A DNA stretch of 64,000 nucleotides from Lotus japonicus (GCF_012489685.1 NC_080041.1:31795780-31859779); one strand, 5' to 3'; positions 13,001-22,614 are shown, numbered from the stretch's first letter. The notes: generated by a model from the letters alone, not told the origin. Translations and numbers: made by a program.

Positions 13001-13542
13001 TCAACTAAATTACAGGATTCCAATACCCCAGCAAACTGCATGGCTCTCGTCTGATTAAAGTCACCACCACGGACCTCTGAAGGAAGAAGAACTTCATTAA
13101 AATCTCCCACCACTAACCAAGGAATATTTATACTTTGTCGCACTTGCTGTAAATGCTCCCAAAGTTCTAAACGTCTCCCCGGAATTGGGCTCGCATAAAC
13201 TGTTGAGCATGCCCAAGAATACGCCCCCAACGTGATGATGAAGGTAACAGCCTGAGGATGTAGACAAACAGAATGCAGTACCGCTGTGCTTGCCTGATTC
13301 ACTAACACCCAAATACCCCCGCTATGTCCCCGGGCTTCCTCTATGAAAGCCGACGAATAGCCATTAGTTCTCCAAAAATTCTCTGTCTGATGATATTGAC
13401 AATGTGTCTCCACAAGAATCAAAATATCAGGCTTAGAAACGCGAATAAATTCTTTCAATGCTAATTTAGAATTAGCATTCTTTGCACCTCTTATGTTCCA
13501 CATGAATACAGAAAAATCTTCAAAACCCAACATGAGAAACAA
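10084..13542 (-). CDS. LINE ORF2: endonuclease and reverse transcriptase
   Basis: This 1152-residue frame encodes the copying machinery of the LINE. The APE-type endonuclease occupies about residues 1-235, with MWNIRGAKN near the start, an E in the VETHC motif, GDFNEV near 147 and SDHNP near 229. The reverse transcriptase spans about 460-780, with the catalytic FADD near 690 and RGLRQGDP before it. A zinc-binding RVT domain with spaced Cys and His lies near 1060-1110. The frame stops at TGA 10086-10084. Past that codon the same frame stays open for 208 more codons and encodes an RNase H domain, so the stop is a nonsense change inside a single long ORF2 (9460-13542), not the natural end. It starts 30 bp after ORF1, suggesting re-initiation or a bicistronic RNA. 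Confidence 0.93.
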   Translation of the reverse strand: MFLMLGFEDFSVFMWNIRGAKNANSKLALKEFIRVSKPDILILVETHCQYHQTENFWRTNGYSSAFIEEARGHSGGIWVLVNQASTAVLHSVCLHPQAVTFIITLGAYSWACSTVYASPIPGRRLELWEHLQQVRQSINIPWLVVGDFNEVLLPSEVRGGDFNQTRAMQFAGVLESCNLVDMEAKGGLFTWHRKEHGFLKISKRLDRAVCDFDWRHAFPEGYVEVLTRMFSDHNPILVRCDTPSARPRNRPFRFLAAWTSHAQYKQVVSNAWRSVGGNVQEKLFRVQVDSLAFNEDVFGNIFRRKRRIEGRLKGIQRELDFVTTSSLVQLERSLQEEYSEVLRQEELLWYQKSREQWIKFGDRNTAFFHTQTIIRRKRNKIHRLLINGEWCTDDCQLRQGAVDFYKNLFCRSGTLNYEPFQAGTVPRISDECRRALVAPVSKAEVRNALMSMKSFKAPGPDGFQPVFFKSYWDIVGDDVWRIVQNAFLSGSIDPSHAEALLVLIPKVDLPTQMKEFRPIGLCNVIYKIITKVFVGRLRPFLTHIIGPLQSSFIPGRGTTDNAILAQEVVHFMENSTARNGSLAMKIDLEKAYDKLEWNFLEDTLRDFNFPEVIINLVMSCVTSSKVSILWNGERLPGFKTDRGLRQGDPMSPYLFVLCMEKLSIRIQRAVEEKDWVPISISRGGPSLSHILFADDVMLFCKANERQIQCVAQILDSFGRSSGLIVNVHKSKAVCSKGVTGDARRRLVAASPIPLVRELGRYLGFPLHAGRVTHTRFQFLLDQIHRRLASWKSRLLNRAGRICLAKSVVTAIPTYISQTVWLPRKTTQMINRATSNFIWSSRSSKRGWRLVSWDTVRREKKDGGLGVRDAVTANTAVLGKSVWSLLHQPNKLWVSVLSHKYLKEHTILNASATPNASSFWKGLLRARDQLRDGFTFKLGSGESSLWFADWSGRGAMGRMVPVVHISDTAYQLKDLIKDGNWDLASLYTSIPSCYHESLLEIAPIVDSRLSDVWTWNLCASGAYTAASAYKWLQQVVPFIGPQLVTDWGLIWKLRVPEKLKVFVWLLLHDATQVNAHRFRCHLAVSPRCSRCSHEVEDNLHALRDCPHAREVWLRFNAQTWHGFFSGTVQNWVQTQIRGAHCDLFLAVLWRQWR

Positions 13543-13572
13543 TTAGAGGAGAATAGAACATGAGGTAAGACC

Positions 13573-15120
13573 TCACTTTCCACCTGATTCTTTGAAGACA
13601 ACATCCTTGGGCAACACTATATTATCAATAACTCTCCTTTCCATCGTAGCTGTGAAAGAAACACTAGTTCCAGTATCTCCTCCATGCAGCAAACCAGCTT
13701 GTGGAGTACTACCAATTTTGGCCAAGTAATCTTCAGCCAAAGTCTCCACCATTGGCTGAACCGGTATGGCCTTCACCTGCTGAACGGCCATGGAATTTTT
13801 ATTCGCTGCAAGCACCGCATGGCTGCCATCTTGCACGATTCTATTCTCATCTGTCACCACCGACATAATCTTATTATTGCGGGGGCGTTTACGGTATTGA
13901 ACTGACTCACCAGAATAAGGAATCTCCTTATTATCATGATTTTTAAACGTTGGCAACTCTTTAGAGATATAGTTACCAACTTTCTGAATATTCTCATACA
14001 TATTTCCAGCAGTTTTAGATTTGTTTCCTTTTTCTTCAAACTGCGTAAAACTCTCCTTGATCGGTGCCTTTTTCTTGATTTTATTCTTCTTTCTCTCTAC
14101 CTTCAGCCACTCTCCATGTGCTGCATCGGGGCATTTATCTGCAGCATTAATGCTTCCGCGAATTACGCCTGATTGCTGGCTAGGGTTTCCCCCAACGGCT
14201 AAACCCTCAGCTGGCTTGTCAACCTGTGCCGTCATCTCCTCATGACCCGTCACAGCCGCCGCAGCATCCGGGACAGCCGCCGCCGACGGTGTAGCCTGAG
14301 TTTGCACCGGCGACACTGAGCAATTTCGCGTCAGATGACCATAACATCCACAAGTCCCACAGAGCAGGTGTAAGCCTTCATATTCTATCTTATACCATGT
14401 TCCACGCAGACGAAGCATCCCCACTACCGGCTGGTTCAGGTCTATCTCCACGCATACTCGCGCAAACCTACCTTTTTGCATGTCCACAGTGTTCATATCA
14501 ACCTTAATGGGCTTTCCCAGACCCTTTGCCAAGGTCATCAAAATTTTCCTGTGATAAAATTGAAGTCCTAAGCCAGGGATTCGCACCCAAACTGCAGTTG
14601 TATTGATCTTGGAGTCCGCCGCAACAAACTCCGACGTCCAAGGTTTCACAGACAAATAATGATCAAAGATCATCCATGGTGCACCTGTTAAAACCTTCAC
14701 CTTGTCATCCTGTGAATCAAACTTCACAAAAAAGTAGCCATTGTGAACTTCAATGACTTCAAAGCTGCCAGGCAATTTCCACAAGGAACGCAATCTCTCA
14801 CATAGTAGCCTATATCCAATCTTCTTCCCCAACAGTTTAATCACCAAGCAATCCTCATATGGTGTACAGATGGACTTATACGCATTGTCGTCCATGTCAA
14901 AGCTAGGAAACAGACGATTCCCTTCAACCAGGTCCATTTGCATCAGACCCGATTCCAAAAGATCAACCTCCTCAGGGATTGACAACGGCTTAGCACCAAG
15001 AACCTTGTCCTTAAACGTAGGCTTCCTTATCGGCGGCACCTCAGTCTCCTTCGTAGTATCCTGCGATTGCACTGTCTCCTCCATAATCACTTCATTCCGG
15101 CCGTCACTCTGATCTCCCAT
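13573..15120 (-). CDS. LINE ORF1: gag-like nucleic-acid-binding protein with zinc knuckle
   Basis: An intact 515-residue frame. I start it at ATG 15120 because the context, gccgccATGG, is near ideal and because the longer open frame upstream runs through the target duplication into host DNA. Residues about 85-235 match the DUF4283-type domain common in plant LINE ORF1. A CCHC knuckle (C-x2-C-x4-H-x4-C) follows near 255-268. The C-terminal half is polar, rich in Lys, Asn and Ala, and likely disordered. In the family this protein coats the element RNA. No frameshift or stop was found, in contrast to ORF2. Confidence 0.92.
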   Translation of the reverse strand: MGDQSDGRNEVIMEETVQSQDTTKETEVPPIRKPTFKDKVLGAKPLSIPEEVDLLESGLMQMDLVEGNRLFPSFDMDDNAYKSICTPYEDCLVIKLLGKKIGYRLLCERLRSLWKLPGSFEVIEVHNGYFFVKFDSQDDKVKVLTGAPWMIFDHYLSVKPWTSEFVAADSKINTTAVWVRIPGLGLQFYHRKILMTLAKGLGKPIKVDMNTVDMQKGRFARVCVEIDLNQPVVGMLRLRGTWYKIEYEGLHLLCGTCGCYGHLTRNCSVSPVQTQATPSAAAVPDAAAAVTGHEEMTAQVDKPAEGLAVGGNPSQQSGVIRGSINAADKCPDAAHGEWLKVERKKNKIKKKAPIKESFTQFEEKGNKSKTAGNMYENIQKVGNYISKELPTFKNHDNKEIPYSGESVQYRKRPRNNKIMSVVTDENRIVQDGSHAVLAANKNSMAVQQVKAIPVQPMVETLAEDYLAKIGSTPQAGLLHGGDTGTSVSFTATMERRVIDNIVLPKDVVFKESGGK

Positions 15121-15417
15121 GGCGGCGAGCGAGAGCGAGTAGAAAATGACGTTTAATAATTCAAGTAAACGTGAGTTTGAAAATGATGAATCGAGAGTGT
15201 GTGTCATCCAAACATGTTAAATCACATTTTTTGGACGATTGTGACTCTATTGGTTGAAACGCACAACCAAACACATACTTCACATACAAAATCGCTTTAG
15301 CTTCAACTCTCTTATTCCACATCAATTTATAAAACCCAATTTCATCCAAAAATCAATTTCAGTTGTGAAAAAAGTTAATCCAAACACTAATTCAGATTTT
15401 ATCATAGTAGGCGCGAG

Positions 15418-15428
15418 GTTTATATAAA
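15418..15428 (+). promoter_or_regulatory. TATA box of SBDS
   Basis: The sequence tttatataaat lies about 45-50 bp before the SBDS start codon, which leaves room for a short leader. It stands about 240 bp from the LINE junction at 15178, so the LINE left the core promoter intact but displaced everything upstream by 5.75 kb. Confidence 0.5.
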
Positions 15429-15470
15429 TCTTGACGGAAACAGAAAGGCTCGAGGGAGAAGAAGGTAGAG

Positions 15471-18028
15471 ATGTCTCGAACGCTGGTGCAACCGATAGGT
15501 CAGAAGAGGCTAACGAACGTGGCGGTGGTGCGTCTCAAGAAGCACGGCAACCGCTTCGAAATCGCCTGCTATCCGAACACCGTCCTTTCTTGGCGTTCCG
15601 GCGTCGAGAAGGACATCGATGAAGTCTTGCAGTCTCACACCGTTTATTCCAATGTTTCCAAAGGAGTTCTTGCCAAGTCTAAGGATTTGATCGCTGCTTT
15701 TGGAACCGATGATCACTCCGCCATATGCTTAGAGGTCGGTCTAGTATTAACATTCAATTTTGGCTTTTCATTTCGAGTAAATAATTTTAATATATGTATG
15801 TGAATTCAATATGTTTAGGTATAGAAGGAGAAATGATTTTGGGAATGGTATGAAGTGCTTTAGGAAGATTAAGAGTAGATTTAAGCATGCTGTTAGTTTC
15901 TGAAAAATGCATGTTTGTTGAATCAGTCTTTAGACAATGGAAGTTGTGTTAAAGGTAGCATCTAAATGGCACTTTGTCCAATAATTTTGTGCTGAATACA
16001 CATTTCATCAATCAAATTAGTCATTAAGTTATGTGACATGACAACTACTTTGATGGACAAAGTACCCGTAAGGCGTAAGCCCCATTTTCGTAAGATTTGT
16101 CACATTAATCTCTGGATATTTAACAGAATAAATGGCATTTGCCTGTTTTTTTCTCAGTCGCATTAGTCTTAAATTCATGGTTTTTGTCGGTCATGTAAAG
16201 CCGTCATTAGGAACTAATGTATCGTGACATGATAGTTAGAGCCTTTTTGTTTATGTAAGGGTGGGACTAATATGAACAAATTTTCCAGGTGATGAAGTGC
16301 TTATTACTTCATGTTAGGAACTAGTATGAGTGACCAGTGCTGCCTTTTTTGGGATTAATTTAATCATTGACTATTTGGGTTGAGGGCATGTGTGTGAGTG
16401 TGAAAAATGGTTTGTGGTTTCAGATTTTGAAGAAGGGGGAGCTTCAGGTTGCTGGCAAAGAGAGGGAGTCATTGCTGTCGAGTCAGTTTAGGGACATTGC
16501 CACCATTGTCATGCACAAGACTTACAATCCGGAGACTCAGCGCCCTTACACCATCAGCATGATTGAACGCCTTATGAGGGAAATCCATTTTGCTGTTGAT
16601 CCACACAGCACTTCCAAGAAGCAGGTTTTTCTCTCATTCTGACATTCTATACAGTCCTATAATCATCTTGTTAAATAAAGGGTTATGATGATTTCCTGAT
16701 GGTGATTATCGTATTGAAAATTATATCAGTATATACTAAATAAGAGTGGGTCTATGTGTAATACAGGCTTTGGAGTTGATTCACGAGCTTCAAAAGCATT
16801 TCCCTATAAAAAGGTGTCCATTAAGAATACGAGCTGCTGCTCCGGAGGACCAAGTGTCTGCCCTTTTGGAGAAGCTGAATGAGTGGAAGGCAACCGTTAT
16901 TTCTAAAGAAGGTTCTGCTGCTCAGTTATCTGTTGTAAGTCCTCTGTTATTGCTCATTTAGTTGTATACAAATTTTGTTCATGGTTCCATTCCATTTTCA
17001 ATTTAGAAACAGAGGTTTTTGGTTTGAAAGCATCATTATCATTGGTGGTTTAAAGATTTCCTTATTATTAACTCTTTTCATCTAAAACAAAATTGTGGGC
17101 CATGTTTTCAACAGTTATGGTAATTCCAGGAATAAGTCAGCAAGTTTCTTTATACTGCATCTGTTCTGTTTATTAGTTTATGCTCATTAGTAAAATAAAA
17201 CTGTAATTAACATGATCAAATATCTGGTTGGTGGCTTGCTGGCTGCTGCTATTAGCTGATTTATCTGATATTGGGCATCCAGTTGCTGTTTCTTGTGAGT
17301 TATAACCAATGTATAACCGATGCGAAATTCAGTTTCATTTGTGGACATCCTCCCTAGCTTCACCCTCATCCCGACCAAATAACCCATTAAAAATGCAAAG
17401 GGGAAGTCCGTTTGTATAACTGCTCCATGATTCTTCCATTTCAAATGTTATTAATCCCTGTTTAGCATTAACAAAGAAGAATGCGTTCTAAAAGTTTTGA
17501 GGTCTGGTATGTCCACGTATATGTATGTGTTTATCTTGATTCCGCTACGGTGTATTGAAGAAAATTGGTGTTCGTTTGCAGATTTTTGAGTTGGAACCTG
17601 GTCTATATAAGGACTGTCATGACTTCATAATGGATAAGATGCATGGAAGATTTGAAGTTCTTGCTCACTCTCTTTACGTGGAGGGGGATACCCAAGTGGA
17701 TCAATACAATGATGATGAGGATATGCATGCACCATTGTCCAAAGAAACTAGTGAATCTGTGCTTGAGCTGAATGATAAACTTGAAAAGCAAACAATTTCA
17801 TCTACGAGTAAGCCAACAGAGGGGCAGCAATCAAAGCAAAACAAGTGCAACACATGTAATGTTTCATTTGAAGACTCTAAGCTGTACAGGGAACACCACA
17901 AGACTGATTGGCACAAACACAATATGAAGCGCAAGACAAGGCAACTCCCACCACTTACCGAAGAAGAGTGCACGGCAGACATGGAACTGGGTGACTCAAA
18001 ATCTGATTTAAAGGATTACTCATTTTGA
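15471..18028 (+). CDS. SBDS: Ribosome maturation protein SBDS, plant form with C-terminal zinc finger
   Basis: Orthologue of the Shwachman-Bodian-Diamond protein, which with the GTPase EFL1 releases the anti-association factor eIF6 from pre-60S subunits in the cytoplasm (family knowledge). Exons: 15471-15734, 16424-16624, 16767-16934, 17582-18028, all in phase 0 with GT-AG borders. They give 359 residues. The N-terminal FYSH domain (about 1-95) carries the [16 protein letters not shown] region. The helical middle domain contains the [15 protein letters not shown] segment, and the ferredoxin-like C-terminal domain ends near residue 250. The plant-type extension follows, with an acidic stretch and a C2H2-like finger at C300, C303, H316 and H322, then [10 protein letters not shown]. 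Animal SBDS lacks this finger. The gene looks complete and functional. Confidence 0.96.
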
Positions 18029-18560
18029 GTTGACAATCTGTGTTAAAGATGTTACCAGGGAGATCACTTTATGTCAAGTCTATACTTGTGCAAATTTTGT
18101 CATGATAGTCTGGGTTGTTGTAAAATGTTCACAGGGAAGTCCTTAAAATGTAAATTACCTTGAGCATGCTCCATTAACAATTACATAGATCAATGCTCTT
18201 TGTTTTTCCTTTTGTCTGGCAGTGTTGTAATTCACCGTGCATATGAAACTAAAGATTGTTGTAGATTTGCTTCATCATGGGCAGTGGTTAAAGAAGAAGC
18301 TGGTTGTCTCCCGATGTATTACTATTGAGTTTTTGGTAAATATGATTTTAGTGCCTTAAATATTTCCTATATATGATTTAAGCTCCTAATTTTTAGAATG
18401 TCTGATATGGTTTTAGTTTTTACCGTTTTAGAGTTACTGTCGTTAACCACAGCAGAGTTTAAGGGGTTACAACTATTTAAGCTCATACTATCGACTAATA
18501 TGTCATGAAGTAGACAATGTTGGCCTATTACATACTTCACATGCCACATAACACACTACA
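18029..18560. other. SBDS 3' untranslated region and spacer
   Basis: AT-rich, non-coding. The first 200-300 bp are the likely 3' untranslated region of SBDS. No further gene is seen. Confidence 0.4.
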
Positions 18561-18743
18561 CTTAAAAGTAATATGTAAATTTACAAAATCTAGCAGAAGC
18601 ATTTTGAATTATTTGAGAATTATCACATAGTTGTTATTAGACTTGGCTCGACCTTAAAAGTAATATGTAAATTTACAAAATCTTGCAGAAGCATTTTGAA
18701 TTATTTGAGAATTATCACATAGTTGTTATTAGACTTGGCTGGA
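18561..18743. repeat. Two-copy tandem repeat, 92-bp unit
   Basis: Two almost identical units start at 18561 and 18653 (cttaaaagtaatatgtaaat at the head of each, acttggct near the end). They differ at only a few positions, so the duplication is recent. Non-coding. Confidence 0.9.
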
Positions 18744-18869
18744 CCTGGACTGGGTGAGCCCTCAAGCCAATAAAGGGCCTTGCCCATGAAGCAAACCAGT
18801 ATTGGCTAACCAATCCGTAAAGACACTAGGGTGAAGCATTTTCCATCAGGCGAGAGGAGAAACCTAATT

Positions 18870-19165
18870 GGTGGGTCAATCGACGCGCAATTTATCAAGG
18901 GGCGGGTAAAAGTAGACACTTAGGAGATTTTAGGGATCGATCGTCTGTGGGTGAGTCTGGACTTTGTATGGACTCTTGGGCTGAGAGATTGTAAGACCCA
19001 AGAGTCCACTAGAGAGATAGGTTTAGGGTTTTGACCACCCACTATAAAAGGGAAGGTCTATCTTGTATTAAAGACTTTTAATCATTTTTACATGTAACGG
19101 TTAGGTTATTACAAGACTCTACGTTCTGCTAAGGATTTGAATCTACATCATTCTCATTGCTCACT
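18870..19165 (+). mobile_element. LTR-like relic with TATA and short leader
   Basis: An LTR-style arrangement: a palindromic tggactcttgggc...cccaagagtcca (about 18968-19004), actataaaaggg (about 19041), then a stretch ending in ctcattgctca. The part from ggttaggttattaca (about 19107) resembles ttaggttattaca followed by a similar ctctgctaggg(a)tttg in the segment near 34316, so the two belong to one family. No pol sequence and no clear target duplication were found. Confidence 0.35.
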
Positions 19166-19358
19166 AAGCGTGTAGGACTGGCCCAATCGATTTGTGAATG
19201 TTGGATCAAATCTTCATGTGACTTGGAGCACTCGTATAACCTCGGCGAGTTAATCATGTAACTTGGTGACTCAGTCAATTTCGAGTCTCGAAGTCAACCA
19301 CTCGGTCAGGAATAAAATGATAAAATGTGAAACCATGGCTGAGAACGATCATAATTTA

Positions 19359-19381
19359 CTCTCTCTCTCTCTCTCTCTCTC
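19359..19381. repeat. (CT)n microsatellite
   Basis: An uninterrupted CT run of about 11 units in intergenic DNA. Confidence 0.9.
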
Positions 19382-20061
19382 GTTTAATTTTAGCCTCTCA
19401 CCGGAGTAAAATTGCATTGCATTTAGGTCCTTACGATTAATGAATTATTTGATCACTTGAATATAACCTCCTGCGAAATGCATACGTGTCCGGTGAACGC
19501 TTATGTGACATTGTCCACATCATTTGATGAAGCTCAAACCAACTCATTCCACCCTGCTGTCAACCTGCCCAACCCGCCCGACCATTTGAGTAGTGGGTTG
19601 GATAATGAACCTCGCCCCATTTAATAGCGGATTGACAGGTTAGCCTGCCAAAGAAATAAATATAATAAAAATTATGAATTGTGAGTAATAATTACACTCA
19701 AAACGGGGCAAGTCAGTAGGTTGACCCATCTAAAATGGGTGGGTTGACGGGTTAACTCACCTAACATATACTAACATTAGATAAATATTAAAAAAATATA
19801 GTTAATCATCAAATTAGTCCATGAGTTTATAAGCGAGTTTGATTTTAGGCTTTTTGAGAAAAAATAACAGTTTATGGGCAGTCAAAATCCGTCAGTAATT
19901 GTAAAAATACTGTCACTAAACGTTATTTTTCTTTCAGAGAAACTAAAATCAAATTCGCTTACAAACTCATAATTTAATCATTAAACCTAAAAAAAAAAAT
20001 AGAAACATGCAAAATATTAAAGTTAAGAAGTAAAAAAAACATTAAACCAACCGACGGACGT
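19382..20061. other. Intergenic spacer without a gene
   Basis: Non-coding. Around 19520-19760 there are several reiterations of gggttg/caacc words (for example gtgggttgacgggttaac), which suggest an old transposon end, but I could not define the borders. Confidence 0.3.
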
Positions 20062-20116
20062 GGGTGTGGTGGTAATGTTTTTTTTTTTTTACGGGAAGGG
20101 TGTGGTGGTAATGTTT
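20062..20116. repeat. 19-bp direct repeat around a bare T-tract
   Basis: gggtgtggtggtaatgttt occurs at 20062-20080 and 20098-20116. Only ten T and acgggaa lie between. It has the form of a target duplication around little more than a poly(A) tail in minus orientation. Confidence 0.7.
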
Positions 20117-20363
20117 ACGCACACTGTTTTGTGGTACAAGTATATTTTTGTTGGGTTTAGTGGGGACAAAAGTTAAGGTTTGAGAACATCAACTACATCC
20201 ACAAGAATCTGAGCCATCTAAGAACCTTACAATCTTGAATAATATCGAGTGGAAGAAAACACAGCACAAAACCAGTACAGTGGCTTATCCATAACTCCAG
20301 GGTATCATCCTGCATTGCCTTTTTCTCAGTGAAGCAGAAAGGAAATCAAACAAAAGAAACGGT

Positions 20364-21589
20364 ATGGCCATGGAGAGTTGTTTGCAGGTAACCACAGTTG
20401 GCACAGTCGCCAGACCCCAAAGTCTTCATCCATTCAGTGCAAGGGAAAAGGTTGTTTTCCCAACTTACAGAGGATTCAAGAAATGTTTCTCAAAATCAGC
20501 TACATCATCAAACCCTTCTCTTTACTCTGCTGCTGGTACCAACAGAAAATTTAGTGTCATCTGCAATGCTCGTGAAGCAGTAAATGAAGGTAACTCACCA
20601 ATCTGCTTATTGTTAATTGCCCTAATTCTTATTTTTTTACTCAAATTATACAACATTTCAGTCTCTCTTAAGAATGAATCAAAAGGCCAAAACTACATTG
20701 TGTACATGTGAAATGATTTTTTTTTTGTGTGTATTAAATTGCTCTTGCAATTAGGTCAGAGACTCGAACCCGAGACCTCTTGTTTAAGCTAGAATAACTA
20801 TGTGCCACTTTGATTTACGCGTTTGGGGGTGTACATGTGAAATATTAACACACTTTTAAGTTTTAAGAATATCATTGTATAAAACTCAAATTAGGCATTA
20901 GCATATGGTGGCCAAATTATATGATTGTGATTATGTTTTGATATCTATTGGCACAAGTTCAAACTGAAGTTCACACTCATTTCAAAATAAAAGTTGATTC
21001 TAATGTTTCCTATGAATTTGCATGAGTCTGCTCACATTGCACACAATTGGTATCCAAGCACACACCGAGTTATTTAATTTCACAAGATTCGAGCTCCCTA
21101 GATGAATATCCATTGTTAATGTATTAATTTTCTTGTTACCTGAATTCATGATTTTGTTTTCCCATCAGAAAGCATTTAGGTAGCAGTTTCAAAATTTTCA
21201 TATAAGTTGCAGGCCCTATTTGAAGTGTCTTACCTGCTGATATCCACGTACTCAATTTTGTTTTTGCAGTAAAAGTAGTGACAGAATCAAGCTGGAATGA
21301 CCTTGTTATTGCAAGTGAAATTCCTGTGCTGGTAGATTTTTGGGCACCATGGTGTGGTCCTTGCAGAATGATAGCTCCTCTTATTGATGAGTTAGCCAAA
21401 GAGTATGCTGGAAAAATTGCATGCTACAAGCTTAACACAGATGACAGTCCAAACATAGCCACACAGTATGGAATCAGAAGCATTCCAACTGTTCTATTCT
21501 TCAAAAATGGAGAGAAAAAAGAAAGTGTAATCGGTGCCGTTCCCAAGTCCACTTTGACTGCATCACTGGAGAAATACATAGCTATATGA
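20364..21589 (+). CDS. TRXm: Chloroplast thioredoxin, m type
   Basis: Small dithiol-disulfide oxidoreductase of the plastid stroma, reduced by ferredoxin-thioredoxin reductase and acting on Calvin-Benson and other plastid enzymes (family knowledge). Two exons, 20364-20589 and 21270-21589, joined in phase 1, give 181 residues. The first about 70 residues are rich in Ser, Thr and Arg with few acids, typical of a transit peptide. The mature domain begins near V76. The active site WCGPC is at 103-107 and the cis-proline at P148 in [23 protein letters not shown] and the GAVP segment near the C-terminus match m-type proteins rather than f, x or y. Start: the ATG at 20364; a second ATG two codons on (20370) could also serve. 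The intron holds a SINE. Confidence 0.95.
20700..20843 (-). mobile_element. tRNA-type SINE in the thioredoxin intron
   Basis: A perfect 15-bp direct repeat (gtgtacatgtgaaat) at 20700-20714 and 20829-20843 encloses a 114-bp body. A T-tract at 20717-20726 is the A-tail on the minus strand. Read on the minus strand, the body has a good box B (ggttcgagtct, about 20777-20767) and, about 40 bp before it, a box-A-like tggcacatagtt. These are the internal RNA polymerase III promoter parts of tRNA-derived SINEs. The insertion is antisense to the host gene and well away from both splice sites. Confidence 0.8.
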
Positions 21590-21973
21590 GTTGAGAATCA
21601 TGAACCAAGGATTATCTCACGATTTATCAAAATAGTACTTTGTATCCATATCTTTTTCAACATTTTGTAAAGATTGCATTTTACATAAATTCCCCATGGA
21701 GGAAAATTCAGTCCCTCTTTTCGTCACTGCTGCTCATTCTATAATCTGTAGGAATTCAGTTTCCAAATGCGTTTACTCTCACTGATTAACTATTTTGTCA
21801 TGCCAGATTAATTTAGCACTATTATTGTCCCAGGTTTAGGAGTTTCCAATGACTTCTTTCATAGCCTTTTTAGCTGTGACAACACACATAGCTGTTGGGA
21901 CTCAAACCAGACCTGCACCACACTTCTTTTCCAGCACTTTTGTTACATGGCTACTCACTCTCGATTAGTTGCG
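21590..21973. other. Thioredoxin m 3' untranslated region and spacer
   Basis: Non-coding. It includes the presumed 3' untranslated region. No separate element recognised. Confidence 0.4.
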
Positions 21974-22614
21974 GTTTGCAGCATGGTAGTCTAAAGCTAG
22001 CTTTAGCGATTCACGAATTGCCAACGCTTCAAGCGATGGCTAAAGCTTAAAACCTCCTAAAGTTGTGCTGAAGCGGTTCTGAAGCATAGAAGCAGTGCTA
22101 AAGCGCCATTTAGGGAGCGCTTCTGCACTTCAGGTAGATGTTTAATGAAACTAGTATATTTGACCTGTTTGGCCCTTGACCTAATTCTGAAACTAAAAGA
22201 ACCCTAGCAGCTCTCACCACTCAACCCTAGTAGCGACGAAGGAAACCAAGCAAGGGCAGCCACCGCCCACCGTGACCGCGATCTGCAATGACGAAGGCCG
22301 CCGGCGATGACAAAGTGGTCCTCTCTTCCTCCATGTTTAACTATCTTCCTCTCTACCTCTGTCTGAATTCGTCTCTGCCTTTGTTGAACATCATCATTCT
22401 TGTTCTTCACTTTCACTCTACTTATGTTATTCATTGAAATAGATTGTTCAGGTTCCGGAGATGCTGGTGGGGCTATTCATGTATTATATGAATAAAGATA
22501 TATATAAATATAAACAGCTACTAAAGCTTACATCTTAGATTCCGCATTAGCGCTTCGCTTTAAACTCCTCTCCGCTTTACATCTAAATCCTTATCTGACT
22601 ACCATGGTTGGCAG
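21974..22614. mobile_element. Non-autonomous hAT-like element, 625 bp
   Basis: Termini catggtagtc (21982-21991) and gactaccatg (22597-22606) are perfect 10-bp inverted repeats. They are flanked by gtttgcag (21974-21981) and gttggcag (22607-22614), an 8-bp target duplication with one mismatch, the length typical of hAT elements. The subterminal parts are dense in aagcg/cgctt words, as expected for transposase-binding sites. No transposase frame is present. It lies between the convergent thioredoxin and SEU genes. Confidence 0.75.

Larger units (their letters stand above)
9410..15178 (-). mobile_element. Nearly full-length LINE (L1-type) with 16-bp target duplications
   Basis: A perfect 16-bp direct repeat, aagtaaacgtgagttt, stands at 9410-9425 and 15163-15178. 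The left copy runs into a T-tract (9423-9432), the poly(A) tail of a minus-strand element. The body, 9426-15162, has a 42-bp leader, ORF1 (gag-like) and ORF2 (endonuclease, RT, RNase H). The order 5' leader-ORF1-30 bp-ORF2-short 3' end-A tail is that of plant L1-type LINEs. It inserted about 290 bp before the SBDS start codon, in the divergent spacer shared with the exonuclease gene. The perfect repeats and nearly open frames argue for a recent insertion. Confidence 0.95.

Noticed and set aside
15121..15207. 29-codon N-terminal extension of LINE ORF1
   Set aside because: It crosses the target duplication at 15163-15178 into host DNA, so it cannot be native to the element; the ATG at 15120 has an excellent context.
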